Source: Jiulongibacter sp024742395 (lineage in GTDB: Bacteria > Bacteroidota > Bacteroidia > Cytophagales > Spirosomataceae). From it: a DNA stretch of 64,000 nucleotides. The notes under the pieces are model-generated. The model saw only the letters and a list, made by a program, of their open reading frames with translations, was not told where the DNA came from and did no database searches. The translations under genes and the position numbers were made by a program. Location of the stretch: contig OZ252236.1 in NCBI GenBank assembly GCA_965249455.1, positions 1,736,001 to 1,800,000 on the forward strand, given 5' to 3'. Shown here one piece after another: positions 9,936 through 17,967 of the stretch (positions within the stretch are counted from its first letter, which is position 1; every line of letters starts with the position of its first letter).

Positions 9936-10196
9936 AATATATGTGATCCCTGGCAGTAGGCAAAGCGGGCAATCAAATAATAATTTAGTTTTTTAAACGC
10001 TCATATCCACCGCCAGTGGGCTTCAGTTAAAGTGCTACGTATAGGCTACGGCGTGATAATTCCGGATTTCTGTACTTTTAGCTAAGTTTGAAAAAGTTAA
10101 ATTAAGGTTCATTAGTATGGGATTACACATAGAAATAAACGGTTGGTCGTGTTCAGGAATCAAGAAAAACCTGAAAGTTTCAAAAAAAAGAAAATC

Positions 10197-10598
10197 ATGA
10201 GCAATTTAAACGGCGAAGTCAGTCAGTTTCTTGAGGCGTTGAACCATCCATTTCGGAAAGAAATAGACTACGTACGGCAGCTGATTTTGAATGCCAATTA
10301 CGAGCTGTCAGAAAACATCAAATGGAATGGGCCCAATTATTGCTATAAAGGGGCAGACCGAATTACCATGAGGGTTCAACCACCGAAAAAAGCATTGCAG
10401 CTAATTTTTCATAGAGGCGTAAGTAAGAAAACTCAACCTAAGGATCGACTTATATCTTTTAAATCGAGCCTACTTAGCTGGAAAGAAAATGATAGAGCTA
10501 TTATAAGCTTCGGGAGTTTGGAGGAGATAAAAGAGGGCCAAATAGACCTGATTGAAATAATCAATGAATGGCTGAAAGCCACACAGGAAGAAAAGTAA
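10197..10598 (+). CDS. DUF1801 domain protein
   Basis: The protein has 133 residues from the ATG at 10197; the frame extends to a TTG at 10143 but the extra residues are lysine-rich and non-conserved. It matches my memory of the DUF1801 (YdhG-like) family: VSQFLEALNHPFRKEIDYVRQLIL, then ENIKWNGPNY and a hydrophobic strand ALQLIFHRG. These small cytoplasmic proteins have a TATA-box-binding-like fold in the cases known. Their cellular role is not established. It stands alone with no partner gene. Confidence 0.7.
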   Translation: MSNLNGEVSQFLEALNHPFRKEIDYVRQLILNANYELSENIKWNGPNYCYKGADRITMRVQPPKKALQLIFHRGVSKKTQPKDRLISFKSSLLSWKENDRAIISFGSLEEIKEGQIDLIEIINEWLKATQEEK

Positions 10599-10814
10599 GT
10601 ACTAATACAAAGACCACTTCTTCGCATGCTTAGCCTTCAATAAAGCCCTTAAATTCTGAAACCATACCGAATAATCAATAATTTCGCTGCCAACACTGAA
10701 TAACAGAGGGATTATTATAGATTTGGTAGTAAGGTAAAAAGATTTTATAGGCGTCTTAGAGGTATTTATATGGTTATACTGCTGTGGTAAACCAGAAAAA
10801 CATGAATTAGAATA

Positions 10815-11750
10815 ATGGAAAAATTTAAACAGTTACAAAAAATTAAAGAGCTATATGCAAATGGCGGCAACATTATTCAATACCTGAAAAGTATTGGTAG
10901 TAATGACAAAAACACAATTGAGGACATTTTAATAAGCTATGACTTTCAAGCTGGTACTTATTTGCAAAGTTTCTCAAAGAACCAGGAATATAATAACCAA
11001 TACTGTAGCTGCATCTCTGAGTTAATTGATAAAATAGAAAATGTTCAATCTATCATTGAAGTTGGCGTTGGGGAAGCAACCACTCTAAATACCGTAATTA
11101 GAAATTTAAAGAAAAAACCTTCTAACATTTTTGGTTTTGATATTTCTTGGTCAAGATTGAAATTCGCAAAAGAACTAATTAATGACTTCAAATTAAACGA
11201 AGTTAAATTATTCGCAGCTAATCTTTTTGAAATCCCTCTTCTTGATAATTCTATTGATGTTGTCTACACCTCACATTCTATTGAACCAAATGGAGGGAAA
11301 GAAGAAGAAGCCCTTAAAGAACTGTATAGAATAACTAAGAAATATTTAATTCTACTTGAGCCTTCATTTGAGTTTGCTAATGATGAAGCAAAAGCAAGAA
11401 TGAAAAGAAATGGCTATGTGACAAAATTATATGAAACTGCTAAGAATTTAGGTTATAAAATAGCAGAACATCGTCTTTTTGATTATTCTGCAAATCCCCT
11501 AAATCCAACAGGGCTAATGATAATCGAGAAAAATGAGATAAGCTCTAATAAATCAAATTTAGTGTGTCCCATCTCAAAAACAGAATTAACGAGTTTCAAT
11601 GAGTCTCTGTTATATTCAAAGGAAAGCTTTTTGGCCTACCCTGTAATAGAAGGTATCCCTTGTTTATTAAAGGAAAACTCAATTTTGGCAAGTCATTTAT
11701 TAACTGATTACGACGAATATAAATCAGGACATAATATTTCCTTTAATTAG
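10815..11750 (+). CDS. Class I SAM-dependent methyltransferase with Trm112-like tail
   Basis: The 311-residue protein has a Rossmann methyltransferase core (IIEVGVGEATTLNTVI; acidic loop FGFDISWSR; LDNSIDVVYTSHSIEP). Its C-terminal segment (about 245-295) reads like a Trm112-type treble-clef remnant: CPISKTELTSFNES…YPVIEGIPCLL, with only one of the usual cysteine pairs. Substrate unknown. Composition differs from its neighbours: the 60-base row at 11161 has 16 G+C (27%) against 27 (45%) in the row at 13081 in the SDR gene. This suggests horizontal acquisition. The product resembles methyltransferases of surface-polysaccharide clusters, but no such cluster is here. Confidence 0.75.
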   Translation: MEKFKQLQKIKELYANGGNIIQYLKSIGSNDKNTIEDILISYDFQAGTYLQSFSKNQEYNNQYCSCISELIDKIENVQSIIEVGVGEATTLNTVIRNLKKKPSNIFGFDISWSRLKFAKELINDFKLNEVKLFAANLFEIPLLDNSIDVVYTSHSIEPNGGKEEEALKELYRITKKYLILLEPSFEFANDEAKARMKRNGYVTKLYETAKNLGYKIAEHRLFDYSANPLNPTGLMIIEKNEISSNKSNLVCPISKTELTSFNESLLYSKESFLAYPVIEGIPCLLKENSILASHLLTDYDEYKSGHNISFN

Positions 11751-11857
11751 TAGTGCTTTATGGGATGCTACGGTGCCAAACAACAAGTACACCTTTAAAT
11801 CAAATTGAATCTTCAAATGCAATACTGCATAATCTTGCACCAACCAAACAAACCCAA

Positions 11858-12184
11858 TTGAACTGGATCTTATTAATCATTGCCGGACTTTTTGAGGTCG
11901 CTTTTGCGACATGTCTGGGAAAAGCCAAGGAGGCTACAGGCATGGAAGCTACGTATTGGTATGTAGGCTTCTTGCTTTGCTTGGCTATCAGCATGTTTCT
12001 CCTGGTCAAGGTGACGCAAGAATTACCCATTGGAACCGCTTATGCTATTTGGACTGGGATTGGTGCTGTGGGTACTGTTTTGGTTGGTATTTTCATTTTT
12101 AACGAGCCGGCTACATTTTGGCGACTCTTCTTTATCACAACCTTAATTACTTCTATTGTCGGGCTGAAAATCGTTTCTCATTAA
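11858..12184 (+). CDS. Small multidrug resistance (SMR/SugE-type) exporter
   Basis: Four hydrophobic helices, the helix-1 glutamate in AGLFEVAFA and the helix-3 segment AYAIWTGIGAVGTVLVGIFIFNEP identify the SMR family, closest to the SugE (guanidinium exporter) branch. Family members have about 105 residues and start just before the first helix. Here that position is a TTG at 11858 (108 residues). The frame stays open upstream to a GTG at 11753 and an ATG at 11765, which would add 31-35 polar residues of no recognisable kind. The junction lies directly behind the AT-rich methyltransferase, so the original 5' end may have been replaced. Start uncertain, family assignment firm. Confidence 0.8.
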   Translation: MNWILLIIAGLFEVAFATCLGKAKEATGMEATYWYVGFLLCLAISMFLLVKVTQELPIGTAYAIWTGIGAVGTVLVGIFIFNEPATFWRLFFITTLITSIVGLKIVSH

Positions 12185-12291
12185 GAAAGAAGCACCAGCC
12201 AATGAAAGGGTGAAAGGTAAATTATTTTGAAAAAGAGAACTAGATAACACTCTTCGTATTATTCTCAAATCTTTGGCACATTCGCCTCACT

Positions 12292-12309
12292 TTTTACCAA
12301 ATGTTAAAT
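12292..12309. promoter_or_regulatory. Operator-like site upstream of the Crp/Fnr-type regulator
   Basis: TTTTACCAAATGTTAAAT lies 33 bases before the regulator's ATG and agrees at 15 of 18 positions with the perfect palindrome at 12914-12931 upstream of the neighbouring SDR gene. This suggests autoregulation by the regulator encoded between the two sites. Confidence 0.45.
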
Positions 12310-12341
12310 TTCAAAAGTTTGTTTTTTGCCAATTTGCAGGA

Positions 12342-12908
12342 ATGGAAAAGCTGATAAACTACATCTTACAATTTGGTCACCTCAACCAACAGCAAATAAA
12401 CCTGATTTCAAGTAAGGTGAAAGAGGTACAGCTTAAAAAGGACGAATATTTTTCTGAAGCCGGGAAGATACCTAAAGAAGTAGCTTTTGTGCTTCAGGGC
12501 GTACTGAGAGGCTGTTACTATAACAATAAGGGCGAAGAAATTACCCGCTGTTTTATCAGTGAAGATAGTCTGGTGGTAGACTATGTAAACTTTGAGGCCA
12601 GAGCCGTCTCCTCTGATTATTTACAAGCCTGTACAGACTGCACTCTACTGGTGTTTTCTAAACAAGACTGGGAGGAGCTCTCTGAAATCATGGTGGACTG
12701 GAATAAGATTAAAAATAAAATGGTACAGCTGTGCATGTATCAGAAATCACGTAAAGGCCCTGTGATCTCGCAGGATGCTTCTACCCGCTATCTGGAGTTC
12801 ATGAAAAACCACCCTTCTTTGCTTAACCAGGTGCCACTGATTTACATTGCTTCTTATCTGGGTGTCACACAGCAGTCGCTAAGCAGAATAAGAAAAAACA
12901 TCCGCTAA
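12342..12908 (+). CDS. Crp/Fnr-family transcriptional regulator
   Basis: The protein has 188 residues from the ATG at 12342; an upstream TTG frame start at 12273 would run through the putative operator and adds non-family sequence. The N-terminal cyclic-nucleotide-type beta-roll shows KKDEYFSEAGKIPKEVAFVLQGVLRGCYYN…ISEDSLVVDY. The C-terminal helix-turn-helix is PLIYIASYLGVTQQSLSRIRKNI. This form is abundant in Bacteroidota, where such regulators usually lack the cAMP-contact residues and act on nearby genes. Matching operator-like sites precede this gene and the SDR that follows, so the SDR is the likely target. Confidence 0.88.
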   Translation: MEKLINYILQFGHLNQQQINLISSKVKEVQLKKDEYFSEAGKIPKEVAFVLQGVLRGCYYNNKGEEITRCFISEDSLVVDYVNFEARAVSSDYLQACTDCTLLVFSKQDWEELSEIMVDWNKIKNKMVQLCMYQKSRKGPVISQDASTRYLEFMKNHPSLLNQVPLIYIASYLGVTQQSLSRIRKNIR

Positions 12909-12913
12909 GTGCT

Positions 12914-12931
12914 TTTTACCATATGGTAAAA
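12914..12931. promoter_or_regulatory. Perfect 18-bp palindromic operator before the SDR gene
   Basis: TTTTACCATATGGTAAAA is perfectly self-complementary, 55 bases upstream of the SDR ATG at 12987 and directly behind the regulator gene. A close relative lies in front of that regulator, making this a candidate binding site for it. Confidence 0.6.
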
Positions 12932-12986
12932 CAGATACTTTCTGAACCCGCCACCTTTGCTTCTGTGAATTTAAAACAGAAGAAAA

Positions 12987-13724
12987 ATGAAAAAAGCACT
13001 CATTACAGGAGCCAACAAAGGCATAGGTTTTGAAACCACCAGACAGTTGTTACAAAAAGGGTATTACGTGTATCTGGGAAGTCGCAATCTGGAAAAAGGT
13101 TTAGCCGCTGCAGAAAAGTTACAATCAGAAGGTCTGAAGCAGGTGGAGGCCATTCAGTTAGATGTCACCGATGAACACTCTGTGCAGGCCGCCAGAGACG
13201 AAATAGCTAAAAAGACTGAGGTCATAGACCTCTTAATTAACAATGCCGGGGTAAACGGAGGCAGCCCCTACACGGCACTGGAAGCGAGTTCAGATCAGTA
13301 TAGGGCGGCCTTTGAAATCAATGTTTTTGGGGTAGCCAGGGTAACCAGACTTTTTATTGATTTAATGAGACCCGCAGAAGAGCCGAGAATTGTCAATGTC
13401 AGTACCAGCGTGGGTTCTCTTGCCTTGCAGAGCAATTCGGACTGGCCAGCTTACGAATACGCTAAATACGCTGTATACGGTTCTTCAAAGGCCGCTTTGA
13501 ATATGTACACCGTGCATTTGGCTTACGAATTACGCGATACCGCTTTCAAAGTAAATGCAGTGTGTCCGGGATATACCAGTACAGATTTTACCGGCCATAA
13601 TGGCGGCAGTGTGGAGGCGGCCGCTCAGCGAATTCTTAGGTACGCATTGATAGATAAAACCGGGCCCACGGGCAAGTTTTTCAGTGAAGAAACCAATCCT
13701 GAAACAGCTGAGATACCTTGGTAA
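12987..13724 (+). CDS. Short-chain dehydrogenase/reductase (SDR)
   Basis: The 245-residue protein is a classical SDR. It has the cofactor motif TGANKGIGFET near the N-terminus, LINNAGVNG (NNAG) near residue 85, serine in VNVSTSVGS, and the catalytic YAVYGSSKAAL (YxxxK-type), followed by VNAVCPGYTSTDF. The arginine-containing segment GSRNLEKG after the second strand favours NADP(H). It resembles plant-type carbonyl reductases in the YAKYAVYGSSK region. The substrate cannot be read from sequence. An 18-bp palindrome precedes it, so it is probably controlled by the Crp/Fnr-type regulator immediately upstream. Confidence 0.9.
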   Translation: MKKALITGANKGIGFETTRQLLQKGYYVYLGSRNLEKGLAAAEKLQSEGLKQVEAIQLDVTDEHSVQAARDEIAKKTEVIDLLINNAGVNGGSPYTALEASSDQYRAAFEINVFGVARVTRLFIDLMRPAEEPRIVNVSTSVGSLALQSNSDWPAYEYAKYAVYGSSKAALNMYTVHLAYELRDTAFKVNAVCPGYTSTDFTGHNGGSVEAAAQRILRYALIDKTGPTGKFFSEETNPETAEIPW

Positions 13725-13746
13725 TTAAAATTTCAAATAAGTTATT

Positions 13747-13762
13747 TACCGATCGGTAGGTA
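13747..13762. promoter_or_regulatory. TetR-type operator upstream of the tetR gene
   Basis: TACCGATCGGTAGGTA contains the perfect 12-bp palindrome TACCGATCGGTA and, read as 16 bp, has TACC/GGTA ends like the site at 14375. Outer arms AAGTTA (13739-13744) and TAACTT (13761-13766) extend the symmetry. It overlaps the expected -33 region of the gene at 13791, consistent with autorepression. Confidence 0.6.
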
Positions 13763-13778
13763 ACTTATTTCTTTTTTC

Positions 13779-13786
13779 TATATTTG
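13779..13786 (+). promoter_or_regulatory. -7 promoter box of the tetR gene
   Basis: TATATTTG matches TAnnTTTG and ends only four bases before the ATG at 13791. If the final G sits at about -5 as usual, transcription would start at or next to the A of the ATG, giving a leaderless message. Confidence 0.5.
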
Positions 13787-13790
13787 TGGC

Positions 13791-14348
13791 ATGAGACCAC
13801 AGAAAATTCTAGATCAGGATTTATTGGCTGCCCTTAGCAAAGTGTTCAGAGCCAAGGGATACGAGGGGGCGAGTTTAAAGGATTTGGCAGAAGAAACGGG
13901 TCTTCAAAAGGCCAGTTTATATCACCGTTTTCCGAAAGGCAAAAAGGAGATGGCTGATTCTGTACTGGAGCATACAGACCAATGGGTGCAGCAAAACATT
14001 TTTGCGGAGTTAACAAATGAAAGCCTAAAACCAAAAATACGACTCACCAAGGCTTTGACGAAAATCAGAACGCTTTATGAAGGAGGAAAAGAAACCTGTG
14101 TTTTTAGAGCCTTTTCTATGGAGTCGGGACTGAGTTTATTTGAGCAAAGCATTAAACACGGAATGAATGAATGGATCAACGCCTTCACTGTTCTGGGAAT
14201 AGCCACAGAATTCTCACAAGAAAAAGCGGAGCAATATGCCCTGCAAACGCTTATCGACATTCAGGGCAGTCTGATTGTAGCCAAAGGAATGGGAGATCTT
14301 CAGGTTTTTGAAAACACCTTAAAGAAGATAGAGAACAGGTACAGTTAG
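13791..14348 (+). CDS. TetR/AcrR-family transcriptional regulator
   Basis: The 185-residue protein has an N-terminal TetR helix-turn-helix (ALSKVFRAKGYEGASLKDLAEETGLQKASLYHRFPKGKKEM) and an all-helical ligand domain. It has one cysteine, C103 (GGKETCVFRAF). NemR-type members of this family use a cysteine near this position to sense reactive electrophiles, so such a role is possible but is only inference here. Related dyads TACCGA-n-GGTA lie upstream of the gene and again at 14375 before the alpha/beta hydrolase, marking both as probable targets. Confidence 0.88.
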   Translation: MRPQKILDQDLLAALSKVFRAKGYEGASLKDLAEETGLQKASLYHRFPKGKKEMADSVLEHTDQWVQQNIFAELTNESLKPKIRLTKALTKIRTLYEGGKETCVFRAFSMESGLSLFEQSIKHGMNEWINAFTVLGIATEFSQEKAEQYALQTLIDIQGSLIVAKGMGDLQVFENTLKKIENRYS

Positions 14349-14374
14349 CCGTAAAAAATTTTACCTTAGTATTA

Positions 14375-14390
14375 TACCGAATGTTCGGTA
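14375..14390. promoter_or_regulatory. TetR-type operator upstream of the alpha/beta hydrolase
   Basis: TACCGAATGTTCGGTA has 7-bp inverted arms (TACCGAA/TTCGGTA) around a 2-bp centre. It shares TACC…GGTA ends and 16-bp length with the site before the tetR gene. It lies between the tetR stop and the hydrolase start, so the hydrolase probably has its own regulated promoter. Confidence 0.6.
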
Positions 14391-14489
14391 ATTAGCTAAA
14401 AACTTGTATAGTCTATGGCCGGAAGATGGGCCGGAAGCTATAAAATAGTCAAAAAAACAAAGAGAAATTTAATTAAAACTGAAAATAAA

Positions 14490-15350
14490 ATGAAGCAAAT
14501 CAAATACAGAACTTTAGAGGTCAACGGAATCAGGATAGCTTATAGAGAAGCAGGAGACCCACAAAAACCAAGCCTGCTGCTTTTGCATGGATATCCTGCA
14601 TCTTCTCATCAATACCGAAAAGTATTGCAGCAGCTTTCAGATGAGTATCATTTGGTATCACCAGATTACCCGGGCTTTGGTCTGAGTGATTTTCCTTCTC
14701 CTGAAGACTACGAGTACACTTTTGATAAGCTGGCCGAAACAATGACGCAGTTTATAGAATTAAAAGGCCTGGATTCGTTTGCACTGATGATGCAAGACTA
14801 TGGTGCCCCCATTGGTTTTAGAATTGCCACGGCAAACCCTGAAAAAGTCACTGCCATTATTACACAAAACGGAAATGCCTATGAAGAAGGCATAGGGGAG
14901 GCCTGGCAGGGTATCAAAGACTTTTGGAAGGAAAGGAACGAAGCCACTGAAAAGGCTCTGCTGCCTGCTTTTACTTTAGAAGGGTTACAGTGGCAATATA
15001 CCCACGGTACCCGGGAGCCTGAAAACGTCAATCCGGATAGCTGGCATTTAGACTTTCTGCGAATGAACCGCCCTCATGCTCATAAGGTGAATCTGGATTT
15101 ATGGTATGACTACCAAAACAATTTAAGGCTGTATCCTCAGTGGCAGCAATACCTGAGAGAGAAGCAACCTCCCGTACTGGTGGTGTGGGGAAAAAACGAT
15201 GAGTATTTTCCGGCAAGCGGGGCAGAAGCCTTTAAAAAGGATGTGAAAGACCTGGATTTTCATCTGTTTGATACCGGACATTTCGCCTTAGAAGAAGACG
15301 GAGATCTAATCATTGAGAAAATGAGAGCCTTCATGAAAAGGGTGGTTTAA
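14490..15350 (+). CDS. Alpha/beta hydrolase, haloalkane-dehalogenase/epoxide-hydrolase-like
   Basis: The protein has 286 residues from the ATG at 14490; the frame is open to 14415 but the extra 25 residues are basic and unlike the family. The oxyanion segment is LLHGYPASSHQYR. The nucleophile elbow is MQDYGAPIGFR, in which the Asp replaces the usual Ser, as in dehalogenases (QDWGGP) and epoxide hydrolases. The acid is probably in WGKNDEYFP and the catalytic histidine in FDTGHFALEE. The enzyme probably hydrolyses a small halide, epoxide or similar compound. A TetR-type operator precedes it. Confidence 0.85.
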   Translation: MKQIKYRTLEVNGIRIAYREAGDPQKPSLLLLHGYPASSHQYRKVLQQLSDEYHLVSPDYPGFGLSDFPSPEDYEYTFDKLAETMTQFIELKGLDSFALMMQDYGAPIGFRIATANPEKVTAIITQNGNAYEEGIGEAWQGIKDFWKERNEATEKALLPAFTLEGLQWQYTHGTREPENVNPDSWHLDFLRMNRPHAHKVNLDLWYDYQNNLRLYPQWQQYLREKQPPVLVVWGKNDEYFPASGAEAFKKDVKDLDFHLFDTGHFALEEDGDLIIEKMRAFMKRVV

Positions 15351-15367
15351 AATGGGAACCGGCCGGG

Positions 15368-15385
15368 GTCTGTTTCGGAACAGAC
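15368..15385. other. Hairpin after the hydrolase gene
   Basis: GTCTGTT and AACAGAC form a perfect 7-bp stem with a TCGG loop, 17 bases after the hydrolase stop. No T-run follows, so it is not a standard terminator; it could stabilise the 3' end of the message. Confidence 0.35.
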
Positions 15386-15636
15386 TTCGGCTACTTTGCC
15401 TGTAGGTCAGGGAGTGTGGAATTAAATGTATCAATCTTCCTGACCAGATATTCTCAGATTATGCCTTGCCTAAATCATTGTTGATGAAGATTCTATGCCA
15501 TCATATAGATAGATGAACTTTAAGATCTATTTAAAAAATAAGAAATGGTATAGCGTTTTCAGGATACCCGCCTGTTGAATAAGGTAAATTCTTCTAATTA
15601 CTTTATTTTAGTAGTCTATCGTAACATTGAATAGCT

Positions 15637-16053
15637 ATGGAAAAGTACATTGAAGCAAGTCCGGAAGCCGGGAAAAGGTTTTATCAGCAATTTCATGACA
15701 AAGGAAAAATTGTGATGCTCAACTTGTTGAAATTTAAGGAGAAAGCAGATTACACCAACCTGAAAAACATAGACCCGGGCAATGAAATATCCGGAGAAGA
15801 AGCCTATCAGTTGTACATGGAAAGCACCTTGCCGCAACTTGAAAAAGCGGGCAGTCGGCTTGTCTATTACGGGTCAGGGAAAGACTTCCTGATAGGACCA
15901 GATTCAGAAAAATGGGATGCTGTTTTACTTGTAGAACACCAATCTGTAGTAAAGTTTATGGAGTTTGCTCAAAACAAAGACTATTTGAGAAATGCCGAGC
16001 ACAGAACCGCCGCCCTGGAAGACTCCAGATTGCTGCCCACTACAGAAAAATAA
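15637..16053 (+). CDS. DUF1330-like small protein
   Basis: The 138-residue cytoplasmic protein contains IVMLNLLKFKEKADY near residue 25 and EEAYQLYMESTLPQLEKAGSRLVYYGSGKDFLIGP, followed by WDAVLLVEHQSVVKFMEFAQNKDYLRNAEHR. This order is that of DUF1330 and related dimeric alpha/beta-barrel (ferredoxin-like) proteins. Their biochemical role is not settled. The gene lies alone; a bidirectional terminator separates it from the convergent gene at 16125. Confidence 0.65.
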   Translation: MEKYIEASPEAGKRFYQQFHDKGKIVMLNLLKFKEKADYTNLKNIDPGNEISGEEAYQLYMESTLPQLEKAGSRLVYYGSGKDFLIGPDSEKWDAVLLVEHQSVVKFMEFAQNKDYLRNAEHRTAALEDSRLLPTTEK

Positions 16054-16075
16054 TTTAGTAGTCGGTTTATCAAAA

Positions 16076-16105
16076 AAAAGAGGCCTTCAATTGAAAGCCT
16101 CTTTT
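16076..16105. terminator. Bidirectional intrinsic terminator
   Basis: AAAAGAGGC and GCCTCTTTT form a 9-bp stem, with inner pairing TTCAATTGAA, between the convergent genes ending at 16053 and 16125. A- and T-runs on both sides allow termination in both directions. Confidence 0.75.
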
Positions 16106-16124
16106 AATATGGATAATTGACGTT

Positions 16125-16955
16125 TTACTTATGTAGTTCAGGTACATTCGTGTATATCCAGTCGCCATGCCATGGACTGGTGTATTTATTCAATTTTTCA
16201 ACGAAGGCCTCCCTTTTCTTTTCATCGGGCCAGTGAGCTTTAGCTAGTTCCATGCCTTTGCTGCCGTCATCGGCCACCATTTTTTCTAAAGACTCATAAA
16301 CAAAAAACTCCACCACATCTCGGCTGTCTGAACCGTAAAGGTGACGCATAGGATAGTAGGCGAGAATAGCGTCATTCTTATGAATGATATTCTCTATGAA
16401 CTCCTTAAATACGGCACTTCTTTCAGAAGCAGATCCATCTTTTACTTTTGCCATAGGCACTGAATGCGTTTTCTTCATGTAGAAAACCATGGCGGTGCTG
16501 TCATTCCACTTGTCATAGAGTTTCGGATAATTTAACATGCTATAGATTTCATCTGAATGGAAATTGCTGTAATAAGAGCTAACTTTATCACCTTTCGCCC
16601 TTCTTTCGGTAGAATCCGGCCAGGCTTCCAGAATTAATTCCCAATCTCTGTCGGCACTTTTTTCAAGATCTTCTATACTCTCGTAGGCCCTAACCACCAG
16701 CAGTTCAGAGTTGTCAGGACTATAGGTATGTATCAGCAGTTCAGCACCCTTGATGTATTCATTTTTCATGGTGACTTTTTGATGATATTCAGTTTCCAAT
16801 TCTTTCCATTCTTTGAAACTGTAATCTTCTTTCTCCATGTTCCAATGGAGTGTAGTTGCTTCAATAATCCATGGCTTTTCCTGGGCAAATGAAGGTTGAT
16901 TACTTGCGAAAATAAGGGACAATATCGCCCCGCTCAATAGTAGTTTTGTTTTCAT
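16125..16955 (-). CDS. Secreted protein with internal duplication
   Basis: The 276-residue product has a signal peptide (MKTKLLLSGAILSLIFASNQPSFAQ). The mature part consists of two similar halves. The first half has YIKGAELLIHTYSPDNSELLVVRAYESIEDLEKS…LILEAWPDSTERR. The second has ILAYYPMRHLYGSDSRDVVEFFVYESLEKM…LAKAHWPDEKKREAF. Each half looks like one dimeric alpha/beta-barrel (NIPSNAP/DUF1330-like) domain, so the protein may be a pseudo-dimer. No catalytic residues are recognised. It faces the DUF1330-like gene across a shared terminator. Confidence 0.6.
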   Translation of the reverse strand: MKTKLLLSGAILSLIFASNQPSFAQEKPWIIEATTLHWNMEKEDYSFKEWKELETEYHQKVTMKNEYIKGAELLIHTYSPDNSELLVVRAYESIEDLEKSADRDWELILEAWPDSTERRAKGDKVSSYYSNFHSDEIYSMLNYPKLYDKWNDSTAMVFYMKKTHSVPMAKVKDGSASERSAVFKEFIENIIHKNDAILAYYPMRHLYGSDSRDVVEFFVYESLEKMVADDGSKGMELAKAHWPDEKKREAFVEKLNKYTSPWHGDWIYTNVPELHK

Positions 16956-17216
16956 GGTTAAAAGATTTTTTTGTTATCGAGGAGTATGCATACTTTGCAA
17001 AACTTGTGTGAATATACATACCAAATGGGCTGAATGTAAGGATAATATGCCTTTTTGAGTGAGCGGTCATCGGCTCTTGGTAGACCATTCGCCCCTTATT
17101 CAAGTCTTGATTCGGCTTTAAAAGATTAGCTTTTTGAATAATATTGCCGAGGATATTCTAAACCGTAAGAAGACTGACTACCTTCATTAAATGGTAGCAG
17201 ATTATACTCATTTGAC

Positions 17217-17918
17217 ATGACAAAAAGCCCGACTTCCAGGAGTCAAATTCAAACGGTCTCCAGTTTTCAAAATCTTATTTCTATTCCTTTTTCTGGAGAG
17301 GTGAATGCCTTGGCATGGAAACGGAATTTGACAGGTAATTTTGAGGAGATCGTCAATAAAGTAGAACCCGGGGATAACCTTGTCACCCTATCTATAGAAG
17401 AACTTAAAGAACTGCAATTAAGTGAGCAAGGTGACCTGGCCAGGGAGGTTCTCATAAATGATTTCAAAGCCTTAGAAGATCTTGGAGCTTCTCCTGTTCT
17501 TAACGTCATCCGGTGTTATGATAGAGAAGAACCATCTTCTTTTTTCCCGACGGATGTCTATTCATTTCATGTCGATAGATCTCCTGTACCAGTTGACACC
17601 TTTTTATGTACCTATTATGGAGCCTCAAGCGAAATAGTGCCCAATGCAGATGCCACAAAAAAGATTTTGATTCCGGAGATTAGGAAAGAGCTATTAAGAC
17701 TTTACGGCGGCAAGGATGATGAGGGATTTGAAATATTTTTGAGTGAAAACTTCTATGATTTACATTATGAGGTCAAACCTGATGCTCAAATACTACGCTT
17801 AGGTACAGGACATATATACCGCCTGGCCATAGAACACCCGGAAAGCCAGGTACTACCATGTGTGCACCGGGCACCCTTAGAACGCCTTGGTCAAAGTCGC
17901 TTATTACTGATTTGCTAA
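17217..17918 (+). CDS. Probable DUF1826 family protein
   Basis: The 233-residue cytoplasmic protein reads like DUF1826: an early NALAWKRNLTGNFEEIV, a central YSFHVDRSPVPVDTFLCTYYG, and a histidine/cysteine-containing end (YRLAIEHPESQVLPCVHRAPLERLGQSRLLLIC). The spaced H…D and later H residues could bind a metal, but this is not proven. Family assignment is from memory of length and motif order. It begins 261 bases after the divergent gene at 16955 and has no operon partner; the nearest metal-related gene is the Fur-family regulator at 19178. Confidence 0.55.
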   Translation: MTKSPTSRSQIQTVSSFQNLISIPFSGEVNALAWKRNLTGNFEEIVNKVEPGDNLVTLSIEELKELQLSEQGDLAREVLINDFKALEDLGASPVLNVIRCYDREEPSSFFPTDVYSFHVDRSPVPVDTFLCTYYGASSEIVPNADATKKILIPEIRKELLRLYGGKDDEGFEIFLSENFYDLHYEVKPDAQILRLGTGHIYRLAIEHPESQVLPCVHRAPLERLGQSRLLLIC

Positions 17919-17967
17919 AGCATTTTGAGCTTTACAGGACATTTTAGTTTTGATTGCAGCGTGTGCC

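Noticed and set aside
9479..9976. 165-codon minus-strand frame under the winged-helix regulator
   Set aside because: Entirely antisense to the supported regulator gene and without domain character.
15368..15385. Hairpin after the hydrolase as an intrinsic terminator
   Set aside because: The stem is good but is not followed by a T-run, so it is listed only as a hairpin.
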